From Celeribacter sp. PS-C1 (lineage in GTDB: Bacteria; Pseudomonadota; Alphaproteobacteria; Rhodobacterales; Rhodobacteraceae): a DNA stretch of 64,000 nucleotides. Of this stretch, positions 47,603 through 56,096 are shown piece by piece (position 1 is the first letter of the stretch; each line of letters starts with the position of its first letter). The translations under genes were made by a program, and so were the position numbers. The stretch is taken from positions 62,001 to 126,000 of the forward strand of contig NZ_JAHXRW010000008.1 in assembly GCF_019429625.1 (NCBI RefSeq), written 5' to 3'. The notes beneath the pieces were generated by a model. The model did not search any database. It saw only the letters and a list, made by a program, of their open reading frames with translations, and was not told the DNA's origin.

Positions 47603-48322
47603 TCAGTTTTTGCGAAAGGTCATGTAGTGCGGCGTGCGGCCTTCGCGGATCGCCTTTTTCTCGTAGCGGGTTGAAAACCAGTCCGACCACGGCTTGCGCC
47701 AATCCTCGGCACTCTCGCCCAGCCATTCGAACCCTGCACGCGGGACCTCTTCCATGGTCTGGCGTACATAATCCGGAATGTCGGTCGCCACACGGAATTC
47801 CGCACCGGGTTTCAGCGCGCGATAAAGCGGCTCAAGGTGCTCTGCGGTCACGAAACGGCGGCGGTGATGACGCGCTTTCGGCCAGGGATCGGGGTAGTTC
47901 AAAAAGGCTTTGTCGAGGCTCTCGTCCGGCAGCACATCGAACAGATCGCGCGCATCGCCCGCATGGATCGCCACATTGTCGAGTCCACCCACACGACGGA
48001 TATGACCGAGACAAGACGCCACGCCGTTGACATAGGGTTCACAGCCGATGATCGCTACACCGGGATAGCTCTGCGCCATATGGATCAGATGCTCGCCAGC
48101 GCCGAAGCCCACTTCGAGCCAAACGGGTTTGCCACCAAACCGCGCGGTCAGGTCGAGCTTTTCTCGATCCGGATTTTCTTCCCAAGTCACCGGCCCCGGC
48201 GCAAGCTTCGGCAGGTCCTCTTCGAGGTAGTCCTTTTGCGCCTGATTGAGCGTCTTACCGTGGATACGGCCATAGAAGTTGCGCCACGGCGCGCCCGATT
48301 GGTGCTGTTGATCGTCAGACAT
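47603..48322 (-). CDS. trmB: tRNA (guanine-N7-)-methyltransferase
   Basis: A 239-residue SAM-dependent enzyme that makes m7G46 in tRNA. The SAM site is VWLEVGFGAGEHLIHMAQS (about 73-91), the substrate loop is FLNYPDPWPKARHHRRRFV (about 150-168), and the closing TRYEKKAIREGRTPHYM is the family signature. It belongs to the metK-trmB pair, here separated by queF and a DMT-type gene. Its start is only three bases after the T run of an upstream terminator-like hairpin. Confidence 0.97.
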   Translation of the reverse strand: MSDDQQHQSGAPWRNFYGRIHGKTLNQAQKDYLEEDLPKLAPGPVTWEENPDREKLDLTARFGGKPVWLEVGFGAGEHLIHMAQSYPGVAIIGCEPYVNGVASCLGHIRRVGGLDNVAIHAGDARDLFDVLPDESLDKAFLNYPDPWPKARHHRRRFVTAEHLEPLYRALKPGAEFRVATDIPDYVRQTMEEVPRAGFEWLGESAEDWRKPWSDWFSTRYEKKAIREGRTPHYMTFRKN

Positions 48323-48324
48323 GG

Positions 48325-48353
48325 AAAACCCCGCGTGTTACGGCGGGGCTTTT
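48325..48353 (-). terminator. Terminator-like hairpin abutting the trmB start
   Basis: On the minus strand CCCCGC and GCGGGG form a stem flanked by AAAA and TTTT. The T run ends two bases before the trmB ATG, and the only ribosome-site-like bases (GGGG) are inside the stem. It may end transcription of the upstream DMT-type gene or control trmB translation. Confidence 0.65.
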
Positions 48354-48420
48354 GCCAAGAAACGACAGGGAAAGCAATCGAAAGCAATGGAGACTGACGC
48401 GATCCGCGCTCTCGCCCCAT

Positions 48421-48867
48421 TCAGGCCCGCTGAATCATGTAAAGCCCCGCCGCCATGGTCAGCATGCCAGCGGCACGCATTGCCGATATGGGCGCACGTG
48501 CCGCGCCGAACAGGCCAAAGTGGTCAATGATCCCCGCAGACAAGATTTGCCCCAACAGCACGAAGAACACCGCATTCCCTACCCCGAACCGGGGCGCGAT
48601 CGTGGTGATTGAGAGGATGTAGAAGGCAAAGAGCACGCCTGCGAAAAACAGATGCGCCGGTTGGTGCAACAACTGCGAGACTGGCACGGCCGGGCCCAGA
48701 ATGGCGCGATAAACAAAGATCGAACTGAAGGCGACGACAGCGAAAACCAAGGCCGCCAAAGCGGGCGAGCCCAAGCGTGCGCCCAGTTGCGCATTCAACG
48801 CCGCAAAGATCGGGATGCCGATCCCGGCCAAAAGCATCACCAACGGATCACGCAAGGTCTCGGACAT
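48421..48867 (-). CDS. DMT-family membrane protein (DUF606/YdcZ)
   Basis: A 148-residue membrane protein with about five hydrophobic helices, of the DUF606 (YdcZ) branch of the drug/metabolite transporter superfamily. FFVLLGQILSAGIIDHFGLFG (around residues 100-120; two runs of helix) is the family signature. Proteins of this branch probably work as dimers. It begins 23 bases after queF. Substrate unknown. Confidence 0.78.
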   Translation of the reverse strand: MSETLRDPLVMLLAGIGIPIFAALNAQLGARLGSPALAALVFAVVAFSSIFVYRAILGPAVPVSQLLHQPAHLFFAGVLFAFYILSITTIAPRFGVGNAVFFVLLGQILSAGIIDHFGLFGAARAPISAMRAAGMLTMAAGLYMIQRA

Positions 48868-48890
48868 ATCAGCCTCCTCCCGGCTGGCGA

Positions 48891-49355
48891 TTACCCGCGC
48901 CCGCGATAGGGTGGCACGCCCTGATCGGGAATCCAGACGTCTTTCGGCTCCGGGCCCGAGGCCCAGAACACGTCAATCGGAATGCCGCCGCGCGGATACC
49001 AATAGGCGCCGATGCGCAGCCATTCGGGGTCGAGAAACTCGGTCAGGCGCTTGCCGATATAGACCGAACAATCCTCATGAAAGGCGCCGTGATTGCGGAA
49101 AGAGCCGAGGAACAGCTTGAGAGACTTGCTCTCAACCAACCATTTGCGCGGGATGTAGTCGATCATCAGATGACCGAAATCCGGCTGGCCGGTCATCGGG
49201 CAGAGAGAAGTGAACTCTGGTGCCGTAAAGCGCGCAACATAGCGCTCGCCCTCATGGGTGTGCGGCACACGTTCGAGAACGGCTTCCTCAGGCGAGGCCG
49301 GCAGAGCAGTGGCGCCGCCGAGTTGTGTCAGGCTGGATGTGTCTGTCTTGACCAT
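48891..49355 (-). CDS. queF: NADPH-dependent 7-cyano-7-deazaguanine reductase
   Basis: A 154-residue QueF enzyme (short, type I), which reduces preQ0 to preQ1 in queuosine synthesis. Catalytic Cys52 and Asp59 are in [13 protein letters not shown], the NADPH-binding [15 protein letters not shown] motif follows, and HEDC is present. The ATG at 49355 follows GGGAGAG. Only 26 bases separate the metK terminator hairpin from this start, so its transcript probably depends on read-through from metK or on a promoter within metK. No preQ1 riboswitch was seen in that short space. Confidence 0.96.
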   Translation of the reverse strand: MVKTDTSSLTQLGGATALPASPEEAVLERVPHTHEGERYVARFTAPEFTSLCPMTGQPDFGHLMIDYIPRKWLVESKSLKLFLGSFRNHGAFHEDCSVYIGKRLTEFLDPEWLRIGAYWYPRGGIPIDVFWASGPEPKDVWIPDQGVPPYRGRG

Positions 49356-49381
49356 GGCTCTCTCCCAAGGCTCCAAAAGCG

Positions 49382-49407
49382 AAAAGGGCGGGAAGTCCCG
49401 CCCTTTT
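49382..49407 (-). terminator. Rho-independent terminator between metK and queF
   Basis: A perfect eleven-pair stem AAAAGGGCGGG/CCCGCCCTTTT with a four-base loop lies 12 bases downstream of the metK stop and 26 bases upstream of queF. Confidence 0.85.
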
Positions 49408-49419
49408 GTCTATGGCCGA

Positions 49420-50601
49420 TCAGACCGCGTTGTTCAACGCCTCTGCCAAATCGGTGCGCTCCCAACTGAACCCACCATCGGCATCCGGCGCGCGGCCAAA
49501 GTGGCCGTAGGCGGCGGTGCGTTGGTAGATCGGTTTGTTCAGCGCCAGATGGGTGCGGATGCCGCGCGGGGTCAGGTCCATCACCTTCGGGATTGCGGCC
49601 TCGATCAATGCTTCATCGACTTTGCCCGTGCCGTGCAGGTCGGCATAGATCGACAAGGGCGCAGCCACACCGATGGCGTAGCTGAGCTGGATCGTCGCCT
49701 TGTCCGCAAGCCCCGCCGCCACGACGTTTTTCGCCAGATAGCGCGCAGCATAGGCGGCCGAACGGTCCACCTTGGTCGGATCCTTGCCGGAAAACGCCCC
49801 GCCACCATGCGGCGCCGCGCCACCATATGTGTCCACGATGATCTTGCGGCCTGTAAGACCCGCGTCCCCATCAGGACCGCCAATGACGAATTTTCCGGTC
49901 GGATTGACGTGCCAGACCGTGTTCGCGGTCAGCCAGCCGTCCGGCAGCACTTCCTCGATATAGGGGGCCACAATGGCGCGCACGTCTTCCGACGACAGGC
50001 TTTCGTCAAGGTGCTGGGTCGACAGCACAAGCGAAGAGACCTCGACCGGCTTGCCGCCCTTGTAACGCACGGAGAGCTGCGCCTTGGCGTCCGGGCCAAG
50101 AGCCGGCTCGGTGCCGTTTTTGCGCACCTCGGCCAGACGGCGCAGAATAGCGTGAGAGAACTGGATCGGGGCCGGCATCATCGCCTCGGTCTCATTCGTG
50201 GCAAACCCGAACATGATGCCCTGATCGCCCGCGCCCTCGTCCTTGTTGCCGGCGGCATCGACGCCTTGGGCGATATGGGCGGATTGTTCGTGCAGGAGGT
50301 TCGTCACCTCCAGCGTCTTCCAATGGAACTTGTCCTGTTCATAACCGATGTCGCGCACACAGTCGCGCACGATGCCGTCGACCTTGTCCATGTAGCCACG
50401 CAGCTTGTCCTGATCGGACAGGCCGATCTCGCCGCCGATGACGACGCGGTTCGTGGTGGCGAATGTCTCGCACGCAACGCGCGCTTCGGGCTCTTCGGAG
50501 ATCAAAGCGTCAAGGACAGCATCGGAAATGCGGTCGCACACCTTGTCGGGGTGACCTTCGGAAACGGATTCCGAGGTGAATACGTAGTCTTGGCGGGACA
50601 T
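49420..50601 (-). CDS. metK: S-adenosylmethionine synthetase
   Basis: A 393-residue enzyme that makes SAM from methionine and ATP. The opening [20 protein letters not shown], the [12 protein letters not shown] loop and [20 protein letters not shown] are the standard signatures. It is preceded by a SAM/SAH-type riboswitch at 50610-50659, so its translation should fall as SAM or SAH rises. It is part of the lnt-metK-trmB neighbourhood common to alphaproteobacteria. Confidence 0.98.
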   Translation of the reverse strand: MSRQDYVFTSESVSEGHPDKVCDRISDAVLDALISEEPEARVACETFATTNRVVIGGEIGLSDQDKLRGYMDKVDGIVRDCVRDIGYEQDKFHWKTLEVTNLLHEQSAHIAQGVDAAGNKDEGAGDQGIMFGFATNETEAMMPAPIQFSHAILRRLAEVRKNGTEPALGPDAKAQLSVRYKGGKPVEVSSLVLSTQHLDESLSSEDVRAIVAPYIEEVLPDGWLTANTVWHVNPTGKFVIGGPDGDAGLTGRKIIVDTYGGAAPHGGGAFSGKDPTKVDRSAAYAARYLAKNVVAAGLADKATIQLSYAIGVAAPLSIYADLHGTGKVDEALIEAAIPKVMDLTPRGIRTHLALNKPIYQRTAAYGHFGRAPDADGGFSWERTDLAEALNNAV

Positions 50602-50609
50602 GGGGGTCG

Positions 50610-50659
50610 TGCTCCATTAGATTATGTCGCCCACACGTCAGGAAGCCGTTGTGTGGGCC
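50610..50659 (-). promoter_or_regulatory. SAM/SAH riboswitch upstream of metK
   Basis: On the minus strand the leader contains an eight-pair stem GCCCACAC/GTGTGGGC whose loop reads AACGGCTTCCTGAC, then CTAATGGAGCA ten bases before the ATG. AACGGCTTCCTGAC and TGGAGCA are the conserved parts of the SAM/SAH riboswitch (RF01727) known upstream of metK in Rhodobacterales. GGAGC can pair with GCTTCC to form the pseudoknot that hides the ribosome-binding site. Identified from memory of the consensus, not by a covariance search. Confidence 0.9.
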
Positions 50660-50697
50660 GTTGATTAGAATGCGATATAGTCGCTCGCGTCAGAGGG

Positions 50698-52212
50698 TCA
50701 ATCGGTTTTTCTGGCGGACCCCATCCGCGTTCTTGCCCATCCAGCTATCACCAGGAGGGTTAACAAAGCCCAAACAGGACCTTCTTTGAGGCGCAGATAC
50801 GGGGTCTCAGAGAGCTTGCCGGGCAGAGGTGCCGTGAAGGCGCCAGAGGTGCCCAGAGGGATCTGCGCCAAGACCTCGCCACGCGCATTGATCAGCGCGG
50901 AGACGCCGGTGTTGGCCCCGCGCACCATCGGCAATCCCGTCTCGATCGCCCGGAACCGCGCCTGTGCAAGCGCTTGTTGCGGACCGGAAAAAGTGCCGAA
51001 CCATGCGTCATTTGTCATCTGTAAAAGCCAATCGGGACGGGTTTCGGTGCGCAGATCGCGCGGGAAAATGGCCTCGTAGCAAATCAGCGGCAAGGCCTGT
51101 CCCAAGGCGCCCGCATCGAACAGCTGCGGCCCCGGACCAGCGGAATAGCCGTAGCCATTCTTCGCCGTGAACGCCCGCAGCCCGATACGCTCCAACAGCC
51201 ACGGCAACGGCATGTATTCCCCGAAGGGCACGAGGTGATGTTTGTCGTAGCTTTCGATCACCTGCCCCGCCTCATCGAGGTGGATGGCGCTGTTATAGCC
51301 CTGCATCCCATCGACTCGGTTGAGGCCAACGATGGCGCGCGCGGGCGCGGCGACTTCGGCAATCTCGCGCAGGTAGGGACCGGCGGCGTAGAGCGGGGCT
51401 GCGACGGAGGTCTCGGGCCAAATCACCAGATCGGCGGGGGCTTCGGAGGCATCGGGCGCGGTCAGATCGAGCGCGCGATTGTAGAAGACAGGGATGTAAT
51501 CCGGGTCCCATTTGAGATGCTGCGGCGCGTTGGGCTGAACCACACGGATGTTATGCGCTGCATTCGGGGGCATCGGTTGCGACAGGCGGTAGGCGCCGCC
51601 GATCCAAGTGGCTATGAAACAGACGACTGCCAACACCGCCATTTTGCGGGAGCGCGCCAGCACCGCATGGGCCAAAAGCGCGGCATAGGCGAAACTCAAC
51701 GCGGTGAGCGCATAGGGACCGATGAAGGCGGACAGCTGCGCGATGGGGGTGTCGAGCCAGATGTAGCCGGGCATGGCCCACGGAAACCCAGTAAAGACGT
51801 GCCCGCGCGCCAACTCCATAAGCCCCCAGAACGCGGCCAATCCCGGCAGACCGGTTTTGAGTCTTTTTGCCAAGTAGAAGGCCAAGGCCCAAAACAGCGC
51901 CAGACCGCCCGCCATCAAAAACAGCGCGAAGGGGATCATCCAGCCGTGCCGCCATGGCTCGACGAGAAACGGGTTCACGATCCAGCTGAGCGAGATCAGA
52001 AATGTCGACAGGCCCACAAGCCAGCCGCGCAGGGCGGCTTGGCCGGGGGTCAACGCCATGCGCCAACTGATCGCCGCCATGGTGAGGCCGATCAAGGCCA
52101 CCGGCCAAAAGCCCAACGGCGCCTGTCCAGCGGCGATCAACACACCGCCGCTGAGCGCAAAGGCCCGCGGCGGCGTGATCAGGCGCCGCAAGCGGGGCCG
52201 GCGTTGCGTCAT
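50698..52212 (-). CDS. lnt: Apolipoprotein N-acyltransferase
   Basis: A 504-residue inner-membrane enzyme that adds the third acyl chain to lipoproteins. About six to seven membrane helices occupy residues 15-215 and a nitrilase-fold domain occupies 220-470. The catalytic triad is Glu267 (VIWPETSVAAP), Lys324 (YDKHHLVPFGEYMP) and Cys378 (LICYEAIFP). It begins three bases after corC, the conserved ybeY-corC-lnt order. Confidence 0.97.
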   Translation of the reverse strand: MTQRRPRLRRLITPPRAFALSGGVLIAAGQAPLGFWPVALIGLTMAAISWRMALTPGQAALRGWLVGLSTFLISLSWIVNPFLVEPWRHGWMIPFALFLMAGGLALFWALAFYLAKRLKTGLPGLAAFWGLMELARGHVFTGFPWAMPGYIWLDTPIAQLSAFIGPYALTALSFAYAALLAHAVLARSRKMAVLAVVCFIATWIGGAYRLSQPMPPNAAHNIRVVQPNAPQHLKWDPDYIPVFYNRALDLTAPDASEAPADLVIWPETSVAAPLYAAGPYLREIAEVAAPARAIVGLNRVDGMQGYNSAIHLDEAGQVIESYDKHHLVPFGEYMPLPWLLERIGLRAFTAKNGYGYSAGPGPQLFDAGALGQALPLICYEAIFPRDLRTETRPDWLLQMTNDAWFGTFSGPQQALAQARFRAIETGLPMVRGANTGVSALINARGEVLAQIPLGTSGAFTAPLPGKLSETPYLRLKEGPVWALLTLLVIAGWARTRMGSARKTD

Positions 52213-52215
52213 GTG

Positions 52216-53151
52216 TTAGGCCTCGGTCTTGGGTTTGACGGCGGAGGGCAGACGCACGCGGATGCGCTTGATCCGACGCGGGTCGGCGTCGATGATCTCG
52301 AACTCCGCGCCAGAATCATGCGGGATCACCTCGCCACGCGCGGGCACGCGGCCCGAGAGCAGAAAGACCAAGCCGCCGAGCGTGTCGATTTCCTCGTCTT
52401 CTTCCTCATCGGCAAGACGCAAGCCAATGGCGGCCTCGAACTCGTCGAGCGGCGCTTTGGCCTGAGCGATAAAGACGCCGGGCGCGCTCTGGGTCCAGAA
52501 CACATCTTCGTCGATGTCGTGTTCATCCTCGATCTCGCCGATCACCTGTTCGACCAGATCCTCGAGCGTCACCAAGCCATCCACGCCGCCGTATTCGTCG
52601 ATCACCAAGGCCATATGCATCCGATCCGACTGCATCTTTTGCAGCAGGATGCCGATGGGCATTGAGGGCGGCGCGTAGATCAGCGGGCGCAGCATTTTCT
52701 TGAGGTTGAAGCGATCCGCGCCCTTGCCGTTGAACCCGTGCTGAAGCGCAAAGTCTTTCAGGTGCACGAGGCCCACGGGCGTGTCGAGCGTGCCCTTGTA
52801 GACCGGCAGGCGGGTCATGCCGCTTTCGCGGAAGACCTGAACCAGATCGTCTTTTCGGATGTCGGAAGGAACGGCGACGATTTCGGCTTTCGGCACGGCC
52901 ACGTCATCCACGCGCATACGGCGTAGATTGACCATACCCGGCCGCTGCGCAGGCGGAACCTGTGCGGCGGGGGCCGGTGTGTCGGCAATCGTCGGGGTTT
53001 TAACGGGTTTGGAGGAAAACGCCGCCTTGATGCGCTCGAACCAACCTTCGGATTTGACACCTGTGTTGGTCGAATGGCTCTGCGTTTTACTTATGGGGTC
53101 CGTTGGCGCGCTCTGCGCTGCCATAGAAGACCCAGGCTCGGTATCGCCCAT
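52216..53151 (-). CDS. CorC/HlyC-type CBS-domain protein
   Basis: A 311-residue cytoplasmic protein with two CBS domains (about residues 80-210) and a C-terminal CorC_HlyC (transporter-associated) domain (about 220-300, GLRLADEEEDEEIDTLGGLV). The segment GTLDTPVGLVHLKDF and DEYGGVDGLVTLEDLVEQVI are the usual CBS landmarks. The first 75 residues are low complexity. Relatives are linked to magnesium and cobalt efflux. It lies in the ybeY-corC-lnt series, 42 bases from ybeY. Confidence 0.92.
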   Translation of the reverse strand: MGDTEPGSSMAAQSAPTDPISKTQSHSTNTGVKSEGWFERIKAAFSSKPVKTPTIADTPAPAAQVPPAQRPGMVNLRRMRVDDVAVPKAEIVAVPSDIRKDDLVQVFRESGMTRLPVYKGTLDTPVGLVHLKDFALQHGFNGKGADRFNLKKMLRPLIYAPPSMPIGILLQKMQSDRMHMALVIDEYGGVDGLVTLEDLVEQVIGEIEDEHDIDEDVFWTQSAPGVFIAQAKAPLDEFEAAIGLRLADEEEDEEIDTLGGLVFLLSGRVPARGEVIPHDSGAEFEIIDADPRRIKRIRVRLPSAVKPKTEA

Positions 53152-53193
53152 GCGTCCTTTCCAATATGAACCGGCCCAAACACGGCCGTTCGC

Positions 53194-53691
53194 TTAATAT
53201 GGGTCTTCTATCCCCATAGTTGCAAGTATTTCGACCTCTGTGCCTTCCATAATTTCGGCGTCATCGTCGGAAATGTGATCATAACCCAACAGATGCAACA
53301 GGCCATGAACGATCAGATGCGTGACATGATCAGACATAGGCTTGTCGGCCTCTGCGGCCTCGTGCGCGCAGGTGTCATAGGAAATCGCGATGTCGCCCAG
53401 CTCGATGGTGCCGTCGAAATCCTCCTCCGGCAGCGGCGGACGTGCGCCGGGCGTGGCACGTTCCTCGGCGGGCCAGGACAACACGTTGGTCGCTTTGTCC
53501 TTTTCACGAAAATCCGCGTTCAGCACTTTGATCCGGTCATCGTCACAGGCCAGCACGGAACCTTCGCACAGCTCGGCCTCTAAGCCCAAATGCGAACAGA
53601 GCGCCGCAAATGCGCGCTCTGTCAGTTGGTCCAATCCCGCCTCAACCCAGCGCGGGTCTTCGATGATCACGTCCACGGCCACGGGGCCCAC
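53194..53691 (-). CDS. ybeY: Endoribonuclease YbeY (rRNA maturation factor)
   Basis: A 165-residue zinc-dependent endoribonuclease of 16S rRNA processing. The metal-binding motif H-x3-H-x5-H is clear in THLIVHGLLHLLGYDH (about 124-139), with NADFREKDKATNVLSWP (about 58-74) as the other conserved block. It follows phoH by six bases, the normal order, and its product acts with Era-type factors on the ribosome. Confidence 0.96.
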   Translation of the reverse strand: MGPVAVDVIIEDPRWVEAGLDQLTERAFAALCSHLGLEAELCEGSVLACDDDRIKVLNADFREKDKATNVLSWPAEERATPGARPPLPEEDFDGTIELGDIAISYDTCAHEAAEADKPMSDHVTHLIVHGLLHLLGYDHISDDDAEIMEGTEVEILATMGIEDPY

Positions 53692-53697
53692 CTGCGG

Positions 53698-54708
53698 TTA
53701 TTGTGCTTCGTCCGCTTCATAGGCCTCGATGATCGCCGCGACAAGCGGGTGACGCACGACGTCTTTCGACGAGAAGTAGTTGAACGAGATGTTCGGCACG
53801 CCTGCAAGGATGCGCTCGGCATCGCGCAGACCCGATTGCACGCCGCGCGGCAAATCGACCTGAGAACGGTCGCCGGTGATCACCATGCGCGAGCCTTCGC
53901 CCAGACGGGTCAGGAACATTTTCATCTGCATGGTGGTGGCGTTTTGTGCCTCGTCCAAAACCACGAAGGCACGCGACAGCGTCCGGCCCCGCATAAAGGC
54001 CAAGGGCGCGATCTCGATGGTCTTTTCCTCGCGCATTTTCTGCACCTGCTTGGCGGGCAGGAAGTCATTCAGCGCGTCATACAAGGGCTGCATGTAGGGA
54101 TCGACCTTCTCGTCCTGCGTGCCGGGCAAAAAGCCCAGACGCTCGCCGGCCTCCACAGCAGGACGTGACAGGATCATCTTGTCGACATGGCCGTTGATCA
54201 GCATGTTCACGCCCACCGCCACCGCGAGATAGGTCTTGCCGGTACCCGCGGGCCCGATGCCAAAGGCCAGCTCGTTTTTGAACAGGTTCTGCACATAGGT
54301 CTTTTGCGCCTCTGTGCGGGGCTCCACGAGTTTCTTGCGGGTCTTGATCTCGACCTCGCCACCGCGGAACATTTCCATCTGATCGCCCGGCAGACCTTTG
54401 TCCGCTGCGGTCTCCCCCATGCGGATCATACCGTCGATGTCACCCGGTTCGATTTCACGTCCGGCTTCGAGTTTACCGTAAAGCTCTTGCAAGACAGAGG
54501 CTGCGCGACCACGGGCTGAGCCTGTGCCCATGACGGAGAGCATGTTGCCTCGTCGGACGATCTGGACTTCGAGCTTATGCTCGATCTGAGCGAGGTTTCG
54601 GTCGAATTCACCGCACAGGTCAATCAGCAACCTGTTGTCATGGAATTCAAGAAGCGTTTCGTGGACTGCGTCCTGCGATTTCGGGGGTGTCAACGCGCTC
54701 AGGCCCAA
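53698..54708 (-). CDS. PhoH-family ATPase (YbeZ-like)
   Basis: A 336-residue PhoH-family protein. The Walker A motif is GIGPAGTGKTYLAVAVG (about 150-166, Lys158) and Walker B is AFVVLDEAQNAT; ITGDRSQVDLP follows. A KH-like N-terminal domain precedes them. No ATG is available before residue 50 of the conserved part, so I place the start at TTG 54708, which follows GGAGAG by seven bases and gives the family length. The frame extends to 54888, but that part is not protein-like. It precedes ybeY in the conserved order. Confidence 0.92.
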   Translation of the reverse strand: MGLSALTPPKSQDAVHETLLEFHDNRLLIDLCGEFDRNLAQIEHKLEVQIVRRGNMLSVMGTGSARGRAASVLQELYGKLEAGREIEPGDIDGMIRMGETAADKGLPGDQMEMFRGGEVEIKTRKKLVEPRTEAQKTYVQNLFKNELAFGIGPAGTGKTYLAVAVGVNMLINGHVDKMILSRPAVEAGERLGFLPGTQDEKVDPYMQPLYDALNDFLPAKQVQKMREEKTIEIAPLAFMRGRTLSRAFVVLDEAQNATTMQMKMFLTRLGEGSRMVITGDRSQVDLPRGVQSGLRDAERILAGVPNISFNYFSSKDVVRHPLVAAIIEAYEADEAQ

Positions 54709-54875
54709 ATATGTCTCTCCGGTTATGGTCCGACTCTGGTGATGGTTCCTAGCTTCATGGTGCCAAGGGATTGCGGTTCTGGCAAGCGGGGACACAAAAT
54801 CTTCGCAAATGGCCCTTCGAAGACACGCCCGCACCTTGGTCACTTGCACAAAAAATAAGCACCCGACTGCACGCA

Positions 54876-54906
54876 GACAAACGGCCACTCACAAGGAATG
54901 GCCGTT
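54876..54906 (-). terminator. Terminator-like hairpin after the small lipoprotein
   Basis: AACGGCCA and TGGCCGTT form a perfect eight-pair stem with an eleven-base loop and a short T-rich tail on the minus strand. It lies 25 bases beyond the lipoprotein stop and before phoH. Confidence 0.6.
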
Positions 54907-54931
54907 CAAATTTCGCAAGTCCTAACCGGCT

Positions 54932-55261
54932 TTAGACCGGATCGGGGAAGGTCGAACCGTCTTTATACGGCCCAATCGCCGTGTTGGGTTCCGCAACACC
55001 GGAACAGACCGGCTTGCCGTATTTGTCGACGCGCGGGGAAAGATAACCCTCAACACCGTCATCGATGATCCAGTGATCACAGCCCACCGGATCAATCCAG
55101 ATGCCCGCAACCAGAGTGGACAAGTGCTTGCTGTCGAATCCACGGTCCACGGTCTTGTCGGTTTTATGCGATTCGTAGCCCGACTCGCCCATCATCGCCT
55201 CGGTGCAGGCGGTGGTGGAGCCGAGCACGGCGAGAAGGGCGATGGATTTCAGAACGTTCAT
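54932..55261 (-). CDS. Small putative lipoprotein sharing a module with the neighbouring OmpA protein
   Basis: A 109-residue exported protein. The first 20 residues (NVLKSIALLAVLGSTTAC) form a signal sequence with a cysteine that could be lipidated, though the lipobox is weak. Residues about 55-88 contain GIWIDPVGCDHWIIDDGVEG and then YLSPRVDKYGKPVC, a module repeated with high similarity in the OmpA-family protein encoded just upstream. The ATG at 55261 follows GAGGAGAG. It begins 11 bases after that gene. Function unknown; envelope attachment is likely. Confidence 0.72.
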   Translation of the reverse strand: MNVLKSIALLAVLGSTTACTEAMMGESGYESHKTDKTVDRGFDSKHLSTLVAGIWIDPVGCDHWIIDDGVEGYLSPRVDKYGKPVCSGVAEPNTAIGPYKDGSTFPDPV

Positions 55262-55272
55262 CGTGTCTCTCC

Positions 55273-55854
55273 TCACTTAATGCAGATGATTTCGACGCGG
55301 CGGTTTTGCTGCATGCCGGCGGCGGTCGCGTTTGACGCTTTCGGCATCCGTTCGCCGTAGCCACGCACGTCGGCGATGCGCGCACCAGTGCCTTGCGCAA
55401 TCTTGGCCACCGCATTGGCGCGGTTGTAGCTCAGACGCATGTTGTATTCGTCAGAGGCGCGGCTGTCGGTATGACCGATGATGATATAGGCTGTGGCATT
55501 CGCCTGAGCGAAGAAATCCGTGAGGCGTTTGCGACCTGCGGCGGAAATCGCATATTTGTCGGTGGCAAACAGCTGGTCTGAATTCATCACCGCACAGCTT
55601 TCCACCGGGTGACAGGTCGGCTTGCCCTGACGGTCCACTTTAAGGTCCATATAGCCCTCAACACCGTCGTCCATGACCCAATGTTCACAGCCATCCGGAT
55701 CAATCCAAATGGTCGGAACATAGCGCTCGCCATTCACCGTTCCGGGCACCATTTGCGCCTGAACCGGTGCTGTGGCAAAGGTTGCCATTGCCAAACCAAG
55801 GCTCGCTGCGAAAGCAAACCCGATGCGGCCTTTTCTGAGAAATTCGATGGTCAC
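55273..55854 (-). CDS. OmpA-family peptidoglycan-binding protein
   Basis: A 193-residue envelope protein. The signal peptide ends near residue 34 (FAFAASLGLAMATFATAPVQA). A short module follows (TIWIDPDGCEHWVMDDGVEG, YMDLKVDRQGKPTC), then an OmpA/MotB peptidoglycan-binding domain (about 90-193) with IIIGHTDSRASDEYNMRLSY and VRGYGERMP. I use GTG 55854, which follows GGGGGACAG and gives a proper signal peptide; a longer ATG frame to 55914 is less likely. The linked lipoprotein shares the module. Confidence 0.82.
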   Translation of the reverse strand: MTIEFLRKGRIGFAFAASLGLAMATFATAPVQAQMVPGTVNGERYVPTIWIDPDGCEHWVMDDGVEGYMDLKVDRQGKPTCHPVESCAVMNSDQLFATDKYAISAAGRKRLTDFFAQANATAYIIIGHTDSRASDEYNMRLSYNRANAVAKIAQGTGARIADVRGYGERMPKASNATAAGMQQNRRVEIICIK

Positions 55855-56096
55855 GTTCGCTGTCCCCCAAATGTTCGCGTTTTCGGGCCGCTCATACCAA
55901 ATGCGCTCCGGCAACCACTGCCCGCGCCCTACTCACCACTATTGAGGTAAAGGGATAACAAACTTTGGAGGCAAGTGAAGAAAAATAACGAGACATTGTG
56001 CAGGATTTCCAAACGAAATCATGCATTTCCCAGAATTGTTGACGCCTTGGGCATCAGCCGGAGAAAAAACCAATGCCTCTCAGGAAGCGCCCCGCC

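Noticed and set aside
49356-49419. preQ1 riboswitch ahead of queF
   Set aside because: The short space is filled by the metK terminator and the ribosome site; no preQ1 aptamer pattern is visible.
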